Notes under the pieces: generated by a model
The model's input: only the letters and a program-made list of their open reading frames with translations
Database searches by the model: none
Told to the model about the DNA's origin: nothing
Position numbers and translations under genes: made by a program
Assembly: GCF_017874715.1 (NCBI RefSeq)
Contig: NZ_JAGGLR010000013.1
Span: 62,001 to 126,000, forward strand
Source of the DNA: Streptomyces iranensis
Lineage (GTDB): Bacteria; Actinomycetota; Actinomycetes; Streptomycetales; Streptomycetaceae
DNA: 64,000 nucleotides
Direction: 5' to 3'
Part shown: positions 42,733 through 50,989 of the stretch, one piece after another
Layout: the number at the start of each line of letters is the position of its first letter
Numbering within the stretch: position 1 is the stretch's first letter

Positions 42733-43749
42733 GTGTCCACCGCCCGTGCCGCCCGCGTCCCAGCCTCCGCCGCCACGCCCACCGCACCCGGTGACGGTGG
42801 CCGCTTCCACAGCGGTCCGGTGGACGTCGCGCTCCTTACGGTCGCCATCGCCGGGGTCTCGCTCTCCGCCCCGCTGGCCGCCGCGACGGTGGCGCCCGCG
42901 CTCGCCATCGCCTTCTGGCGCAACGCCATGGCGGTGGGCGCGCTCACCCCGCTCGCCCTGTGGCGCCACCGGGGCGAGCTGCGCGGGATGGGCCGCCGGA
43001 CGGCCCTGCTGTCGGCCGGGGCGGGGGCGCTGCTCGCGGTGCACTTCGGGGCCTGGCTGCCGAGCCTGCACATGACCTCGGTGGCCTCCTCGACCGCGCT
43101 GGTGACCACGACCCCCATCTGGACGGCGCTGTTGCTGCGGCTGCGCGGCCACCGCCCGCCCACGCTCGCCTGGCTGGGCATGGGGCTGGCGATCCTCGGT
43201 GTGGTGATCCTCACCGGGGTCGACCTGTCCGCCTCCCCACGAGCGCTGCTGGGTGACGGGCTCGCGCTGCTCGGCGGGGTCGCGGCGGCCGGGTACGTGC
43301 TGCTCGGGGCGGAGGTGCGCCGTTCGGTGAGCACCACCGCGTACGCCTACGTCTGCTACACCACCACCAGCGTGCTCCTGCTGCTGACCTGCCTGGTGGC
43401 GGGCGCGGAACTCGGCGGCTACAGCGGCACCACCTGGCTACGGCTGGCCGCGCTGACGGTCACCGCGCAGCTGCTGGGGCACACTCTCATCAACCGGGTG
43501 GTCAAGGGCCTCGGCCCGTCCGTCACCTCGACCGCGATCCTGCTGGAGACGCCGGGGGCGGCCCTGATCGCGGCCCTGTGGCTGGGCCAGATGCCGCCCG
43601 TGGCCGCCTACCCGGCGCTCGCGGTGATCCTGGTCGGACTCGCGCTGGTCATCATGGCGGACGGGAAGGGCGCGTCGAACGACCCCGGCAGAGTCGAACG
43701 ATCCCGGCTGAGTCGAACGACCCTGGCTGAGTCGAAGGACCCCGGCTAA
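42733..43749 (+). CDS. EamA (DMT) family transporter
   Basis: The 338-aa protein has about ten membrane helices in two EamA repeats (LTVAIAGVSLSAPLAAATV; LALLGGVAAAGYVLLGAEV) and the family phrase AFWRNAMAVGAL. Such proteins export or import small metabolites; the substrate is unknown. GTG 42733 is supported by the leaderless promoter. The last 25 residues (SNDPGRVERSRLSRTTLAESKDPG) come from four copies of a 19-bp repeat read in successive frames and so are not a conserved tail. Confidence 0.9.
   Translation: MSTARAARVPASAATPTAPGDGGRFHSGPVDVALLTVAIAGVSLSAPLAAATVAPALAIAFWRNAMAVGALTPLALWRHRGELRGMGRRTALLSAGAGALLAVHFGAWLPSLHMTSVASSTALVTTTPIWTALLLRLRGHRPPTLAWLGMGLAILGVVILTGVDLSASPRALLGDGLALLGGVAAAGYVLLGAEVRRSVSTTAYAYVCYTTTSVLLLLTCLVAGAELGGYSGTTWLRLAALTVTAQLLGHTLINRVVKGLGPSVTSTAILLETPGAALIAALWLGQMPPVAAYPALAVILVGLALVIMADGKGASNDPGRVERSRLSRTTLAESKDPG
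43674..43749 (+). repeat. 19-bp tandem repeat (4 copies) ending at the stop codon
   Basis: Four exact-length units, gtcgaacgaccccggctga and variants, fill 43674-43749. The last base of the last unit is the last base of the stop codon (TAA); units 2 and 3 end in TGA, but in other reading frames. The gene end has thus been extended by repeat growth. Confidence 0.92.
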
Positions 43750-43798
43750 CTCGCCAAGGGCCCGACCCGGCCGATGAGGGCCCGCTCGCCGTCCGGCC

Positions 43799-44899
43799 CT
43801 ACAGCCAGCCGTTGCGCTTGAAGCCGCGGTGGATCGCGAAGCAGATGCCCACCGTGACCACGAGCACGGTCGGGTAGCCGAACTTCCAGCGCAGCTCCGG
43901 CATGTAGTCGAAGTTCATGCCGTAGATCCCCGCGATCATCGTCGGCACGGCGAAGATCGCCGCCCAGGACGTGATCTTCCGCATGTCCTCGTTCTGCGCG
44001 ACCGTGGCCTGCGCCAGATTGGCCTGGAGGATCGAGTTCAGCAGGTCGTCGAAGGCCAGCACCTGCTCGTTGACCCGCGCCAGATGGTCCGCGACATCCC
44101 GGAAGTACTTCTGGATGTCCGGGTCCACCAGCCGCATCGGACGCTCGCTCAGCAGCTGCATCGGCCGCAGCAGCGGCGAGACGGCCCGCTTGAACTCCAG
44201 CACCTCGCGCTTGAGCTGGTAGATGCGGCCCGCGTCGCCGCCCCGCCGGGAGGTCGCGGCGGAGAAGACGTCGATCTCGACCTCGTCGATGTCGTCCTGG
44301 ACCGCGTCGGCGACCGCGAGATAGCCGTCGACCACCTGGTCGGCGATGGCGTGCAGCACCGCCGAGGGACCCTTGGCGAGCAGCTCCGGGTCCTGCTGGA
44401 GCCGGTGGCGCAGGGCGCGCAGCGAGCCCTGGCCGCCGTGCCGGACGGTCACGATGAAGTTCCGGCCGGTGAAGCACATCACCTCACCGGTCTCCACGAC
44501 CTCGCTGGTCGAGGTGAGTTCGGCGTGCTCCACGTAGTGGATGGTCTTGAAGACGGTGAAGAGGGTGTCGTCGTACCGCTCCAGCTTGGGTCGCTGGTGC
44601 GCCTGCACCGCGTCCTCGACCGCCAGTGGGTGCAGCCCGAACTCCTGGGCGATCCCCGCGAACTCGCGCTCGGTCGGCTCGTGCAGCCCGATCCAGGCGA
44701 ACCCGCCCTCCTCGCGGACCCGCTCCATGGCCTTCGCCGGGCTCACGTGTTCGCTGACCCGCTTGCCGTCGCGGTAGACCCCGCAGTCGACCACGGCGCT
44801 GGTGACCGACGGGTCACGCGTCGCGTCGTAGTCGCTGGCGGTACGGGAACGGCGCAGGGCAGGCCGAACGGCTGCGCGCAGGTCACGGATCATCGACAT
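43799..44899 (-). CDS. corA: Magnesium/cobalt transporter CorA
   Basis: CorA (366 aa) forms a pentameric magnesium channel. The large cytoplasmic domain includes FAWIGLHEPTEREF, VEDAVQAHQRPKLE and DIDEVEIDVFS; the long stalk helix runs to NEDMRKITSWAAIFAVPTMIAGIYGMNF, with the signature GMN at about 327-329, and a second helix ends with the basic KRNGWL. ATG 44899 has GGAG six bases upstream; the frame is open further upstream, but those residues lack the usual pattern. Confidence 0.95.
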   Translation of the reverse strand: MSMIRDLRAAVRPALRRSRTASDYDATRDPSVTSAVVDCGVYRDGKRVSEHVSPAKAMERVREEGGFAWIGLHEPTEREFAGIAQEFGLHPLAVEDAVQAHQRPKLERYDDTLFTVFKTIHYVEHAELTSTSEVVETGEVMCFTGRNFIVTVRHGGQGSLRALRHRLQQDPELLAKGPSAVLHAIADQVVDGYLAVADAVQDDIDEVEIDVFSAATSRRGGDAGRIYQLKREVLEFKRAVSPLLRPMQLLSERPMRLVDPDIQKYFRDVADHLARVNEQVLAFDDLLNSILQANLAQATVAQNEDMRKITSWAAIFAVPTMIAGIYGMNFDYMPELRWKFGYPTVLVVTVGICFAIHRGFKRNGWL

Positions 44900-45348
44900 G
44901 ACGGGCTCCTTCACAGGCCGGCCGTCAGCGGCGGGCGCGCGGCGCAGCGCGGCGCCCGGAAGGTGGACGTACGACATCCCGTGCCCGTACGTCCGCAAAG
45001 CGGGCGGCGCTCCGTGCGATGGCGCTGACGGAAGGTTCTTCGGAACTGAACAAAGCGGTACGAAGGCGCTCTACCGTCAAATGCCCTGGGTGCGAGTGGG
45101 CTTCGCGTGTTTCACCGCCGAGCGGCGGGGTACGGAAGGCTCAGATCATGAAGTCGCATACCGAGGGGAAACGACGGGAGAACTGTCGGTACTGCACGGT
45201 CGACTAGGATCCACCGCAGCCCCACCTCCTCCGGCCGGTCCCCCGTGAGGGACGATCTGTAACTCCCTGGGCAGGGATTAAGGCTATCAGTCGGCAGAAC
45301 CGTTACGTCGCCGCTTTGCCTGTTCGATACGCGATCTATGCTCACCGC
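44900..45348. other. Divergent intergenic region (449 bp)
   Basis: No gene is convincing. Two small open frames here (45019-45207 plus, 45112-45345 minus) have low GC at third positions and no good ribosome site. The region must carry the corA promoter and ends with the leaderless promoter of the SUFU-like gene (TATGCT, 45337-45342). No strong hairpin is visible. Confidence 0.55.
45337..45348 (+). promoter_or_regulatory. Leaderless promoter of the SUFU-like gene
   Basis: TATGCT followed by six bases and ATG 45349; no ribosome site. Confidence 0.6.
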
Positions 45349-45954
45349 ATGTCAGACGTTCTTCAGCTGGTCGAGGCCCGGTTGATCACCGCGCTGGGCG
45401 AGCCTGACGCCCGCGCCGCCGTCACTTTCGTCGGTACGGACCGCATTGAGGTGCTGCGATTCCGCGATGAGAGCGATGTGACCCGCTACGCCACGCTCGG
45501 CATGTCGGACCATCCGATGACCAGCCCGACCGCCGCCGTCGCCGATCCGCTGCGCGGGCCGCGCGCCGAGCTGGTGCTGACCGTGAGGGCGGGCGGTTCC
45601 GGTCCCGACCTCTCCGTCCTCGACGAGGTGCTCCGCCCGCTCGCCGTGCTGGCCGCCTCGCCCCAGGTCGAGGGGGTCGTGGTGACCCCCGGCGCGTCGC
45701 TGGACCTCGGCGGGCCGCTGTGGCCCGGGGCGCCCTTCAGCTCCGTCCTCGTCGCCGAACCGGGCGGCCTGGTCGAGGACTTGGAGCTGCTGGAGCCCCT
45801 GGAGCCGGTGCGCTTCCTGCCGATGCTGCCGATGACCACGAACGAGGCGGCCTGGAAGCGGGTGCACGGCGCCGGTGCCCTCCAGGACCGCTGGCTGCGG
45901 CACGGCACGGATCTGCGCGACCCGGTGCGGACCGGGGTGCCGCTGTCGGGCTGA
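45349..45954 (+). CDS. Suppressor-of-fused (SUFU)-domain protein
   Basis: The 201-aa protein matches the bacterial SUFU domain: RYATLGMSDHPM near residue 45, RAELVLTVRAG, PLWPGAPFSSVLVAEPGG and FLPMLPMTTNEAAWKRVHGAGAL (cited in part), the last being the most conserved part of the family. In animals SUFU regulates Hedgehog signalling; in bacteria the domain is common in proteins linked to toxin-immunity or unknown roles. Here it stands alone, with no toxin next to it. The start is set by a leaderless promoter. Confidence 0.85.
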   Translation: MSDVLQLVEARLITALGEPDARAAVTFVGTDRIEVLRFRDESDVTRYATLGMSDHPMTSPTAAVADPLRGPRAELVLTVRAGGSGPDLSVLDEVLRPLAVLAASPQVEGVVVTPGASLDLGGPLWPGAPFSSVLVAEPGGLVEDLELLEPLEPVRFLPMLPMTTNEAAWKRVHGAGALQDRWLRHGTDLRDPVRTGVPLSG

Positions 45955-46016
45955 GATCCGTACGGAAGCCCGGCGAGGCCCGGGAGCGGGGCCGGACGGG
46001 GACCGCGGTGGGGCTC

Positions 46017-46083
46017 GGAAGCGAACGGCGCCGGGGCCGGAAGCGAACGGCGGCGGGGCGGGGAAGCGAACGGCGGCGGGGCC
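46017..46083. repeat. 22-bp tandem repeat (3 copies) after the SUFU-like gene
   Basis: ggaagcgaacggcg(c/g)cgggg units at 46017-46038, 46039-46060 and 46062-46083. They begin 63 bp after the stop codon. Confidence 0.85.
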
Positions 46084-46187
46084 GGAACGGGGCCGCGGCG
46101 GGCCGGACGGGAACTGGTGCGGGAAGTGACCTCCGGACGGGTGATCGTCCTTGACGCGGCGACGACCGGGGAGGACCGTGGGGCCCT

Positions 46188-46829
46188 ATGAGGGGCGAAC
46201 CCAGTTGCCCGAAGTGCGGTGGCCGGGTGCGAGCGCCCGGTCTCTTCGCCGACTCCTGGCAGTGCGGCGTGCACGGTACGGTGCACCCCCTCCAGCCGGT
46301 CGTCCCGCCGAGCGTCGAAGCACTCGTGGTCGTCACCAACCGCGCCCGGGTGCCCGTATGGATGCCGTGGCCGCTGCCCGTGGGCTGGCTGTTCACCGGT
46401 GTGGGCTGCGCCGGGGACGACCGCAGCGGTGGCCGCGCCACCGCCGTGGCCTGCTCCGGCCCCGGCCCGCTGGGCGGCCCGGGTGAGCTGCTGCTGATCG
46501 CCGAGGAGTTGGGCGTCGGCCTGGGCGCGCGTTTCGCGGGCCTCCCGGGGCCCGATCCGGGGCCGGGGATGCGGGTGGACAAGCCGCCGCACGTCAAGGT
46601 GCTGGCCGCCGGCCGGCCCACCCCGCTGTGGCATGTCGAGGGCACCCCGGACGACCGCGCGGTCTTCGCGGGCGAGGCGTGCGGGCTGTGGCTGTGGGCG
46701 GTTGTCTGGCCCGAGCAGACCGGGCTGCTGATGTACGACGAGATGGTGCTCACCGATCTGCGGGACGCGGGGGCCGAGGTCGACCTGGTGCCCTGCGGGG
46801 CGCTCTCCCCGAGGCTGCTCTCACCCTGA
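46188..46829 (+). CDS. Conserved protein with N-terminal zinc-ribbon-like Cys motif (DUF6758-like)
   Basis: The 213-aa protein begins with MRGEPSCPKCGGRVRAPG and then DSWQCGVHG, a CxxC-x~15-C-x2-H pattern suggesting a small zinc ribbon. The remainder is rich in Gly and Pro with WMPWPLPVGWLFTGVG. I recognise it as a conserved actinobacterial family, probably DUF6758; function unknown. The ribosome site GGGGAGG is rather far (about 13 bases) from the ATG. The next gene is the PHP phosphoesterase. Confidence 0.8.
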   Translation: MRGEPSCPKCGGRVRAPGLFADSWQCGVHGTVHPLQPVVPPSVEALVVVTNRARVPVWMPWPLPVGWLFTGVGCAGDDRSGGRATAVACSGPGPLGGPGELLLIAEELGVGLGARFAGLPGPDPGPGMRVDKPPHVKVLAAGRPTPLWHVEGTPDDRAVFAGEACGLWLWAVVWPEQTGLLMYDEMVLTDLRDAGAEVDLVPCGALSPRLLSP

Positions 46830-46952
46830 GCCCTCTTCTCGCCGGGCTGGTGCGTCATGCACAGGTCAGGGCCGCCGACGTCGGCGGCCTCGGGCGTGGT
46901 TATGCTGGGGCGTCCCCTCGGTCCATCCCGAACGCAGCTTGGAGCCCGTGCC

Positions 46953-47807
46953 GTGCGCATCGATCTGCACACCCACTCCACTGCGTCGGACGGTACGGAC
47001 ACCCCCGCCGAGCTGGTACGGAACGCCGCCGCCCAGGGTCTGGACGTCGTCGCGCTCACCGACCACGACACCGTCGGCGGCCATGAGGAGGCGACGAAGG
47101 CGCTGCCCTCCGGGCTGACGCTGGTCACCGGCGCCGAGCTGTCCTGCCGTCTCAACGGGGTCAGCCTGCACATGCTGGCGTACCTCTTCGACCCGGCCGA
47201 GCCCGAGCTGGCGCGCGAGCGCGAGCTGGTGCGCGACGACCGGGTGCCCCGGGCCCAGGCGATGGTCGCGAAACTGCGCGAGCTGGACGTGCCGATCACC
47301 TGGGAGCGGGTGGCGGAGATCGCCGGGGACGGGGCCGTCGGACGGCCGCACATCGCCACCGCGCTGGTCGAGCTGGGCGTCGTGGAGAGCGTCTCGGACG
47401 CCTTCACCCAGGACTGGCTGGCCGACGGCGGCCGGGCGCATGTGGAGAAGCACGAGCTGGACCCGTTCGAGGCGATCCGGCTGGTCAAGGGCGCTGGCGG
47501 GGTCACGGTCTTCGCGCATCCGCTGGCCGTCAAGCGCGGCCAGTGCGTCCCGGAGAGCGCGATCGGCGAGCTGGCGGCGGCGGGCCTCGACGGTATCGAG
47601 GTCGACCATATGGACCACGCCGAGGACACCCGTGCCCGGCTGCGAGGTCTCGCCGCCGAGCTCGGCGTGCTCACCACCGGCTCCAGCGACTATCACGGCA
47701 GCCGTAAGACCTGTCGGCTCGGCGAGTACACGACCGACCCCGAGATCTACGGGGAGATCGTGCGCCGGGCGACCGGCGCCTTCCCGGTGCCGGGCGCGGG
47801 CGGCTGA
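46953..47807 (+). CDS. PHP-domain phosphoesterase
   Basis: The 284-aa enzyme has the four PHP motifs: DLHTHSTASDG, VALTDHDTVGG, the region TGAELSCRLNGV and SSDYHGS near the end. PHP proteins of this length (TrpH/YciV type) dephosphorylate 3',5'-nucleotide bisphosphates or RNA ends, with three metal ions. GTG 46953 has GGAG eight bases upstream. It probably forms an operon with the MarC gene 90 bp downstream. Confidence 0.92.
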   Translation: MRIDLHTHSTASDGTDTPAELVRNAAAQGLDVVALTDHDTVGGHEEATKALPSGLTLVTGAELSCRLNGVSLHMLAYLFDPAEPELARERELVRDDRVPRAQAMVAKLRELDVPITWERVAEIAGDGAVGRPHIATALVELGVVESVSDAFTQDWLADGGRAHVEKHELDPFEAIRLVKGAGGVTVFAHPLAVKRGQCVPESAIGELAAAGLDGIEVDHMDHAEDTRARLRGLAAELGVLTTGSSDYHGSRKTCRLGEYTTDPEIYGEIVRRATGAFPVPGAGG

Positions 47808-47897
47808 GCCCCCGCTTCTCCCTCTGCTCCGTCTTCCCTCCGTTTCCCTTACCGCATCAGCACCGCACCGCTGCTCGTCCCCGCAAGGTCATTCACC

Positions 47898-48503
47898 GTG
47901 TTCGACGTCGCCGTCTTCGGCTCCCTCTTCCTCACTCTGTTCGTGATCATGGACCCGCCGGGCATCACACCCATCTTCCTGGGGCTGACCTCGGGCCGCC
48001 CTGCCAAGGTGCAGCGCAGGATGGCGGGCCAGGCGGCGGCCGTCGCCTTCGGCGTCATCGCCGTCTTCGGCATCGGGGGTCAGCAGATCCTCGACTATCT
48101 GCATGTCTCGGTCCCCGCCCTGATGATCGCGGGCGGGCTGCTGCTCCTGCTGATCGCGCTCGATCTGCTCACCGGTAAGAACGACGAGCCGACCCAGACC
48201 AAGGACGTCAATGTCGCGCTCGTCCCGCTCGGTATGCCGCTGCTGGCCGGGCCGGGCGCGATCGTCTCGGTGATCCTCGCCGTCCAGCACGCGCGTGGGA
48301 TCGGCGATCAGGTGGCGGTGTGGACCGCGATCGCGGCCATGCATGGCGTGCTCTGGGTCACCATGCGCTACTCGCTGCTGATCATCCGCGTGATCAAGGA
48401 GGGGGGAGTGGTGCTGGTCACCCGGCTGTCCGGCATGATGCTCTCCGCCATCGCGGTCCAGCAGATCATCAACGGCGTCATCCAGGTGGCCCACACCGCC
48501 TGA
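47898..48503 (+). CDS. MarC family membrane protein
   Basis: The 201-aa protein has six hydrophobic segments with the family pattern LFVIMDPPGITPIFLGLTSG and LVPLGMPLLAGPGAIVSVIL. MarC proteins are of unknown transport role despite the name (not proven to confer multiple resistance). GTG 47898 has CAAGG upstream. A strong terminator follows. Confidence 0.92.
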   Translation: MFDVAVFGSLFLTLFVIMDPPGITPIFLGLTSGRPAKVQRRMAGQAAAVAFGVIAVFGIGGQQILDYLHVSVPALMIAGGLLLLLIALDLLTGKNDEPTQTKDVNVALVPLGMPLLAGPGAIVSVILAVQHARGIGDQVAVWTAIAAMHGVLWVTMRYSLLIIRVIKEGGVVLVTRLSGMMLSAIAVQQIINGVIQVAHTA

Positions 48504-48510
48504 TACGCGC

Positions 48511-48543
48511 GAGCGCCCCCGTACCGTCTGTACGGGGGCGCTC
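48511..48543. terminator. Bidirectional terminator after the MarC gene
   Basis: Perfect 14-bp stem (gagcgcccccgtac and complement) with loop cgtct. Confidence 0.9.
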
Positions 48544-48576
48544 GGCGCTCTGTGCTGCTGGGAGGGCCTTACGGCA

Positions 48577-48729
48577 CTACCGGGCGGCGGTGTCGGCTGG
48601 ACGGATGTAGATGCGCTGGCCGATTGCGGCGGCCTGCTGCACGATCCGGTTGACGGAGGCGGCGTCTACGACGGTGCTCTCGATGGCGGTGCCATCGATG
48701 TCGTCAAGGCGCATGATCTCGAAGCGCAA
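48577..48729 (-). CDS. Small conserved protein (50 aa)
   Basis: The protein reads MRFEIMRLDDIDGTAIESTVV and ends AAIGQRIYIRPADTAAR. I recognise it as a conserved small Streptomyces protein; function unknown. TTG 48729 is chosen because GGGAG lies six bases upstream; ATG 48714 is in frame and 5 codons later. Its promoter would lie in the AT-rich patch near 48840. Confidence 0.75.
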   Translation of the reverse strand: MRFEIMRLDDIDGTAIESTVVDAASVNRIVQQAAAIGQRIYIRPADTAAR

Positions 48730-48837
48730 GGCTTCTCCCTTCGTCTGATCCTCCTGAAGGAGAACTGATGTGTACGGAGTCGCGCAGCGTCGCTGCCGCG
48801 CCCTCCTGTACGTGTTCAACCAGAGGGTCCCCCGAAA

Positions 48838-48890
48838 ACATTCCCTACGCTAATAAAATTTTTTCGCAGCCTAAGTATCCGCTGGTAGCC
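48838..48890. promoter_or_regulatory. AT-rich island
   Basis: The stretch around ctaataaaattttttcgc is the most AT-rich in the window and lies between the divergent small-protein and NYN-domain genes. It probably holds promoter elements for one or both; no exact boxes can be named. Confidence 0.4.
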
Positions 48891-48943
48891 GGGGCGGGGT
48901 CCGGTTGTGCCCCTCACGGAGCCGCCCGGAGAATGAACCGCGT

Positions 48944-49873
48944 ATGAGTGAGACCATGCCTCCGGGCCAACAAGACCTCGCCTCGATCGTCGCGGGCATC
49001 GAGCGCACGAACGAGCTGCTGCAGCGCGTACTCGCCGAGGTCGCGACCACGCCCTCGACTCACGCGATCTTCGTGGACGCGGGGTATGTCTATGCGGCCG
49101 CCGGGCGGCTGGTCGCGGGCACGGAGGACCGCCGGGCGTTCGAGCTGGACGCCGAGGGGCTCATCGAGGCGTTCATCGACAAGGCGCGCACGATCTTCCC
49201 GGACAGCAGGCTGCTGCGCGTCTACTGGTTCGACGGCGCCCGGCGCCGGATCCACACCCCGGAGCAGCAGGGCATCGCCGAACTGCCCGACGTCAAGGTC
49301 CGGCTCGGCAACCTCAACGCCAACAACCAGCAGAAGGGCGTCGACTCGCTCATCCGCTCCGACCTGGAGTCCCTCGCCCGCCACCGCGCCATCGGCGACG
49401 CCGTGCTCATCGGCGGCGACGAGGACCTGGTCTCCGCCGTCGAGGCGGCCCAGGGCTACGGAGCACGCGTCCACCTCTGGGGCATCGAGGCCCTCGACGG
49501 GCGCAACCAGGCCGAGCCGCTGCTGTGGGAGGTCGACAGCCAGCGCACCTTCGACCTCGACTTCTGCAAGCCGTATGTCACCCGGCGCGCCACCGGCTAC
49601 GAGCCGAACGGCGACGCGCCCCTGTGCGGGCCCGCCCCGACCCGGGACGAGGTGCGCTTCGTCGGGGCGCGGATCGCCGCTCAGTGGCTGTCCTCACGCG
49701 GCCGTGAGACCCTCGCGGAGCTGCTGCCGGGCCATCCGTATCTGCCCGGCTCCGTGGACCAGGAACTGCTGATCGACGCGGAGGGGCTGCTGCGGCTCTC
49801 GCTGCGCGCCCACGCCGATCTGCGGCGGGCCCTGCGGGACGGCTTCTGGGAGCATCTGCAGGCGCAGTACTGA
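48944..49873 (+). CDS. NYN-domain (PIN-like) putative nuclease
   Basis: The 309-aa protein has a NYN/LabA-type domain: HAIFVDAGYVYAAAG, KGVDSLIRSDLESLA and DAVLIGGDEDLVSAVEAAQGYG, with conserved Asp residues for metal-dependent RNA or DNA cleavage. An N-terminal helix (IVAGIERTNELLQRVLAEV) and a C-terminal alpha-helical region (after residue 225) flank it. ATG 48944 is chosen by frame and typical N-terminus; the ribosome site is weak. The target is unknown. Confidence 0.88.
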   Translation: MSETMPPGQQDLASIVAGIERTNELLQRVLAEVATTPSTHAIFVDAGYVYAAAGRLVAGTEDRRAFELDAEGLIEAFIDKARTIFPDSRLLRVYWFDGARRRIHTPEQQGIAELPDVKVRLGNLNANNQQKGVDSLIRSDLESLARHRAIGDAVLIGGDEDLVSAVEAAQGYGARVHLWGIEALDGRNQAEPLLWEVDSQRTFDLDFCKPYVTRRATGYEPNGDAPLCGPAPTRDEVRFVGARIAAQWLSSRGRETLAELLPGHPYLPGSVDQELLIDAEGLLRLSLRAHADLRRALRDGFWEHLQAQY

Positions 49874-49944
49874 GCCCGTCGGGGCTCGGGGCGGGCTTCG
49901 GGCTCAGCCGATGTCTCAGCGCCAGGCCCGCGTCCTACGACGTC

Positions 49945-50008
49945 TTAGTGCCCAGCCCACCTAGTGCTCAGCCCACTTAGTGCTCAGCCCACTCAGTGAT
50001 CAGCCCAC
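49945..50008 (-). repeat. 16-bp tandem repeat (4 copies) over the hydrolase stop codon
   Basis: Four 16-bp units (ttagtgctcagcccac and variants) fill 49945-50008. The last one contains the stop codon of the minus-strand hydrolase gene (tca, 50000-50002); units 2 and 3 contain the same tca, so the stop exists three times. Confidence 0.9.
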
Positions 50009-50866
50009 GTCGCGCCAGAAGGAGATCAGGGCGTCGGCGGTGGGATGGGCCCGCTCGGCGTTGGGGGAGTGCCCGGCCCCCTCGATCACGGTCCGGCGGG
50101 CGGCCAGCCGTCCGGCCATCTCGTCCATCAGCGGCACCGGCCAGGCGTAGTCCGCCTCGCCCGACAGCACATGGACGCGCAGCCGCAGCGCCGCCAGCTC
50201 ATCGACCCGGTCCGGCTCGTCGGACAGCTGCCGCCCGGTGACGATCAGCTGCTCCGGGACGGTCCCCAGCCAGCGCTGGTGCAGGAACTCGGCCACCCCG
50301 GGCGGTGTCGACTCATCGGCGGCCTCGGGCGGATCCAGCTCGCGCATCGCCTGCCATACGGATTCCATGTCCATCACGGTCAGCGCGTCGATCAGCAGCT
50401 TGATCCGGGCGCGCTGCGGGGCGGAGATGGCCGCCGGGCCGGAACTCATGATCGTCAGCGAGGTGAACGCCCCCGGGTCGCGCAGTGCGGCGGTCCGCGC
50501 GATCAGCCCGCCGAGCGAATGCCCGAGCACATGGACGGGATCCTCGGTCGCCGCGCTCAGGGCGGTGACCTGCGCGAGCAGATCCTGCGCCAGCTCGTCC
50601 TGAGCGTACGCGGCCTCCTTACGGGGGCCAGGGCTCTCGTGCTGCCCCCGGCCGTCGACGGCGACGGCCCGGAAACCGGCCGCGGCGAGCGGCTCCAGCA
50701 GCGCGATGAAGTCCTCCTTGCTCCCGGTGAACCCCGGGACCAGCAGGACGGTCCCGCGCGCCGCCGAAGCGGGCCGCGCGTCATGGACGGCGAACTCGCC
50801 GCGCGCGGTCCGGAGGCGGTACGCACGGGCGCTCGCGGGCAATGTGAGAAAGGGCGGCCTGCTCAT
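50000..50866 (-). CDS. Alpha/beta hydrolase
   Basis: The 288-aa enzyme has the oxyanion loop VPGFTGSKEDF, the nucleophile elbow VLGHSLGGLIAR, the acid after VLSGEADYAW and the His in IEGAGHSPNAERA. Substrate unknown. The ATG at 50866 has a leaderless promoter (TAGCCT, 50873-50878, six bases upstream). The C-terminal stop lies in a tandem repeat. Confidence 0.9.
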   Translation of the reverse strand: MSRPPFLTLPASARAYRLRTARGEFAVHDARPASAARGTVLLVPGFTGSKEDFIALLEPLAAAGFRAVAVDGRGQHESPGPRKEAAYAQDELAQDLLAQVTALSAATEDPVHVLGHSLGGLIARTAALRDPGAFTSLTIMSSGPAAISAPQRARIKLLIDALTVMDMESVWQAMRELDPPEAADESTPPGVAEFLHQRWLGTVPEQLIVTGRQLSDEPDRVDELAALRLRVHVLSGEADYAWPVPLMDEMAGRLAARRTVIEGAGHSPNAERAHPTADALISFWRDVG

Positions 50867-50878
50867 GGGACGAGGCTA
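50867..50878 (-). promoter_or_regulatory. Leaderless promoter of the hydrolase
   Basis: TAGCCT on the minus strand, six bases before ATG 50866, without ribosome site. Confidence 0.6.
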
Positions 50879-50905
50879 TACAGCCCGCGGGAAACGGCAC
50901 ATGAA

Positions 50906-50951
50906 CGCCCAGGGGCCCGTCCCGCGGTGTCGCGGAACGGGCCCCTGGGCG
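50906..50951 (-). terminator. Terminator after the DEAD-box helicase gene
   Basis: Perfect 15-bp stem (cgcccaggggcccgt and complement) with a 16-base loop, 39 bp after the helicase stop codon. Confidence 0.85.
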
Positions 50952-50989
50952 TGTTGCCGTGGCGTGGCGCCGTGTGCCGTTGTGCCGGG

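Noticed and set aside
45019..45207. 62-aa frame with a CPGCEW and CRYC pattern, possible small zinc protein
   Set aside because: Poor third-position GC, no ribosome site, and only chance-like Cys pairs.
46953..47807. DNA polymerase X/III PHP domain
   Set aside because: The protein is only 284 aa with no polymerase domain; it is a stand-alone PHP phosphoesterase.
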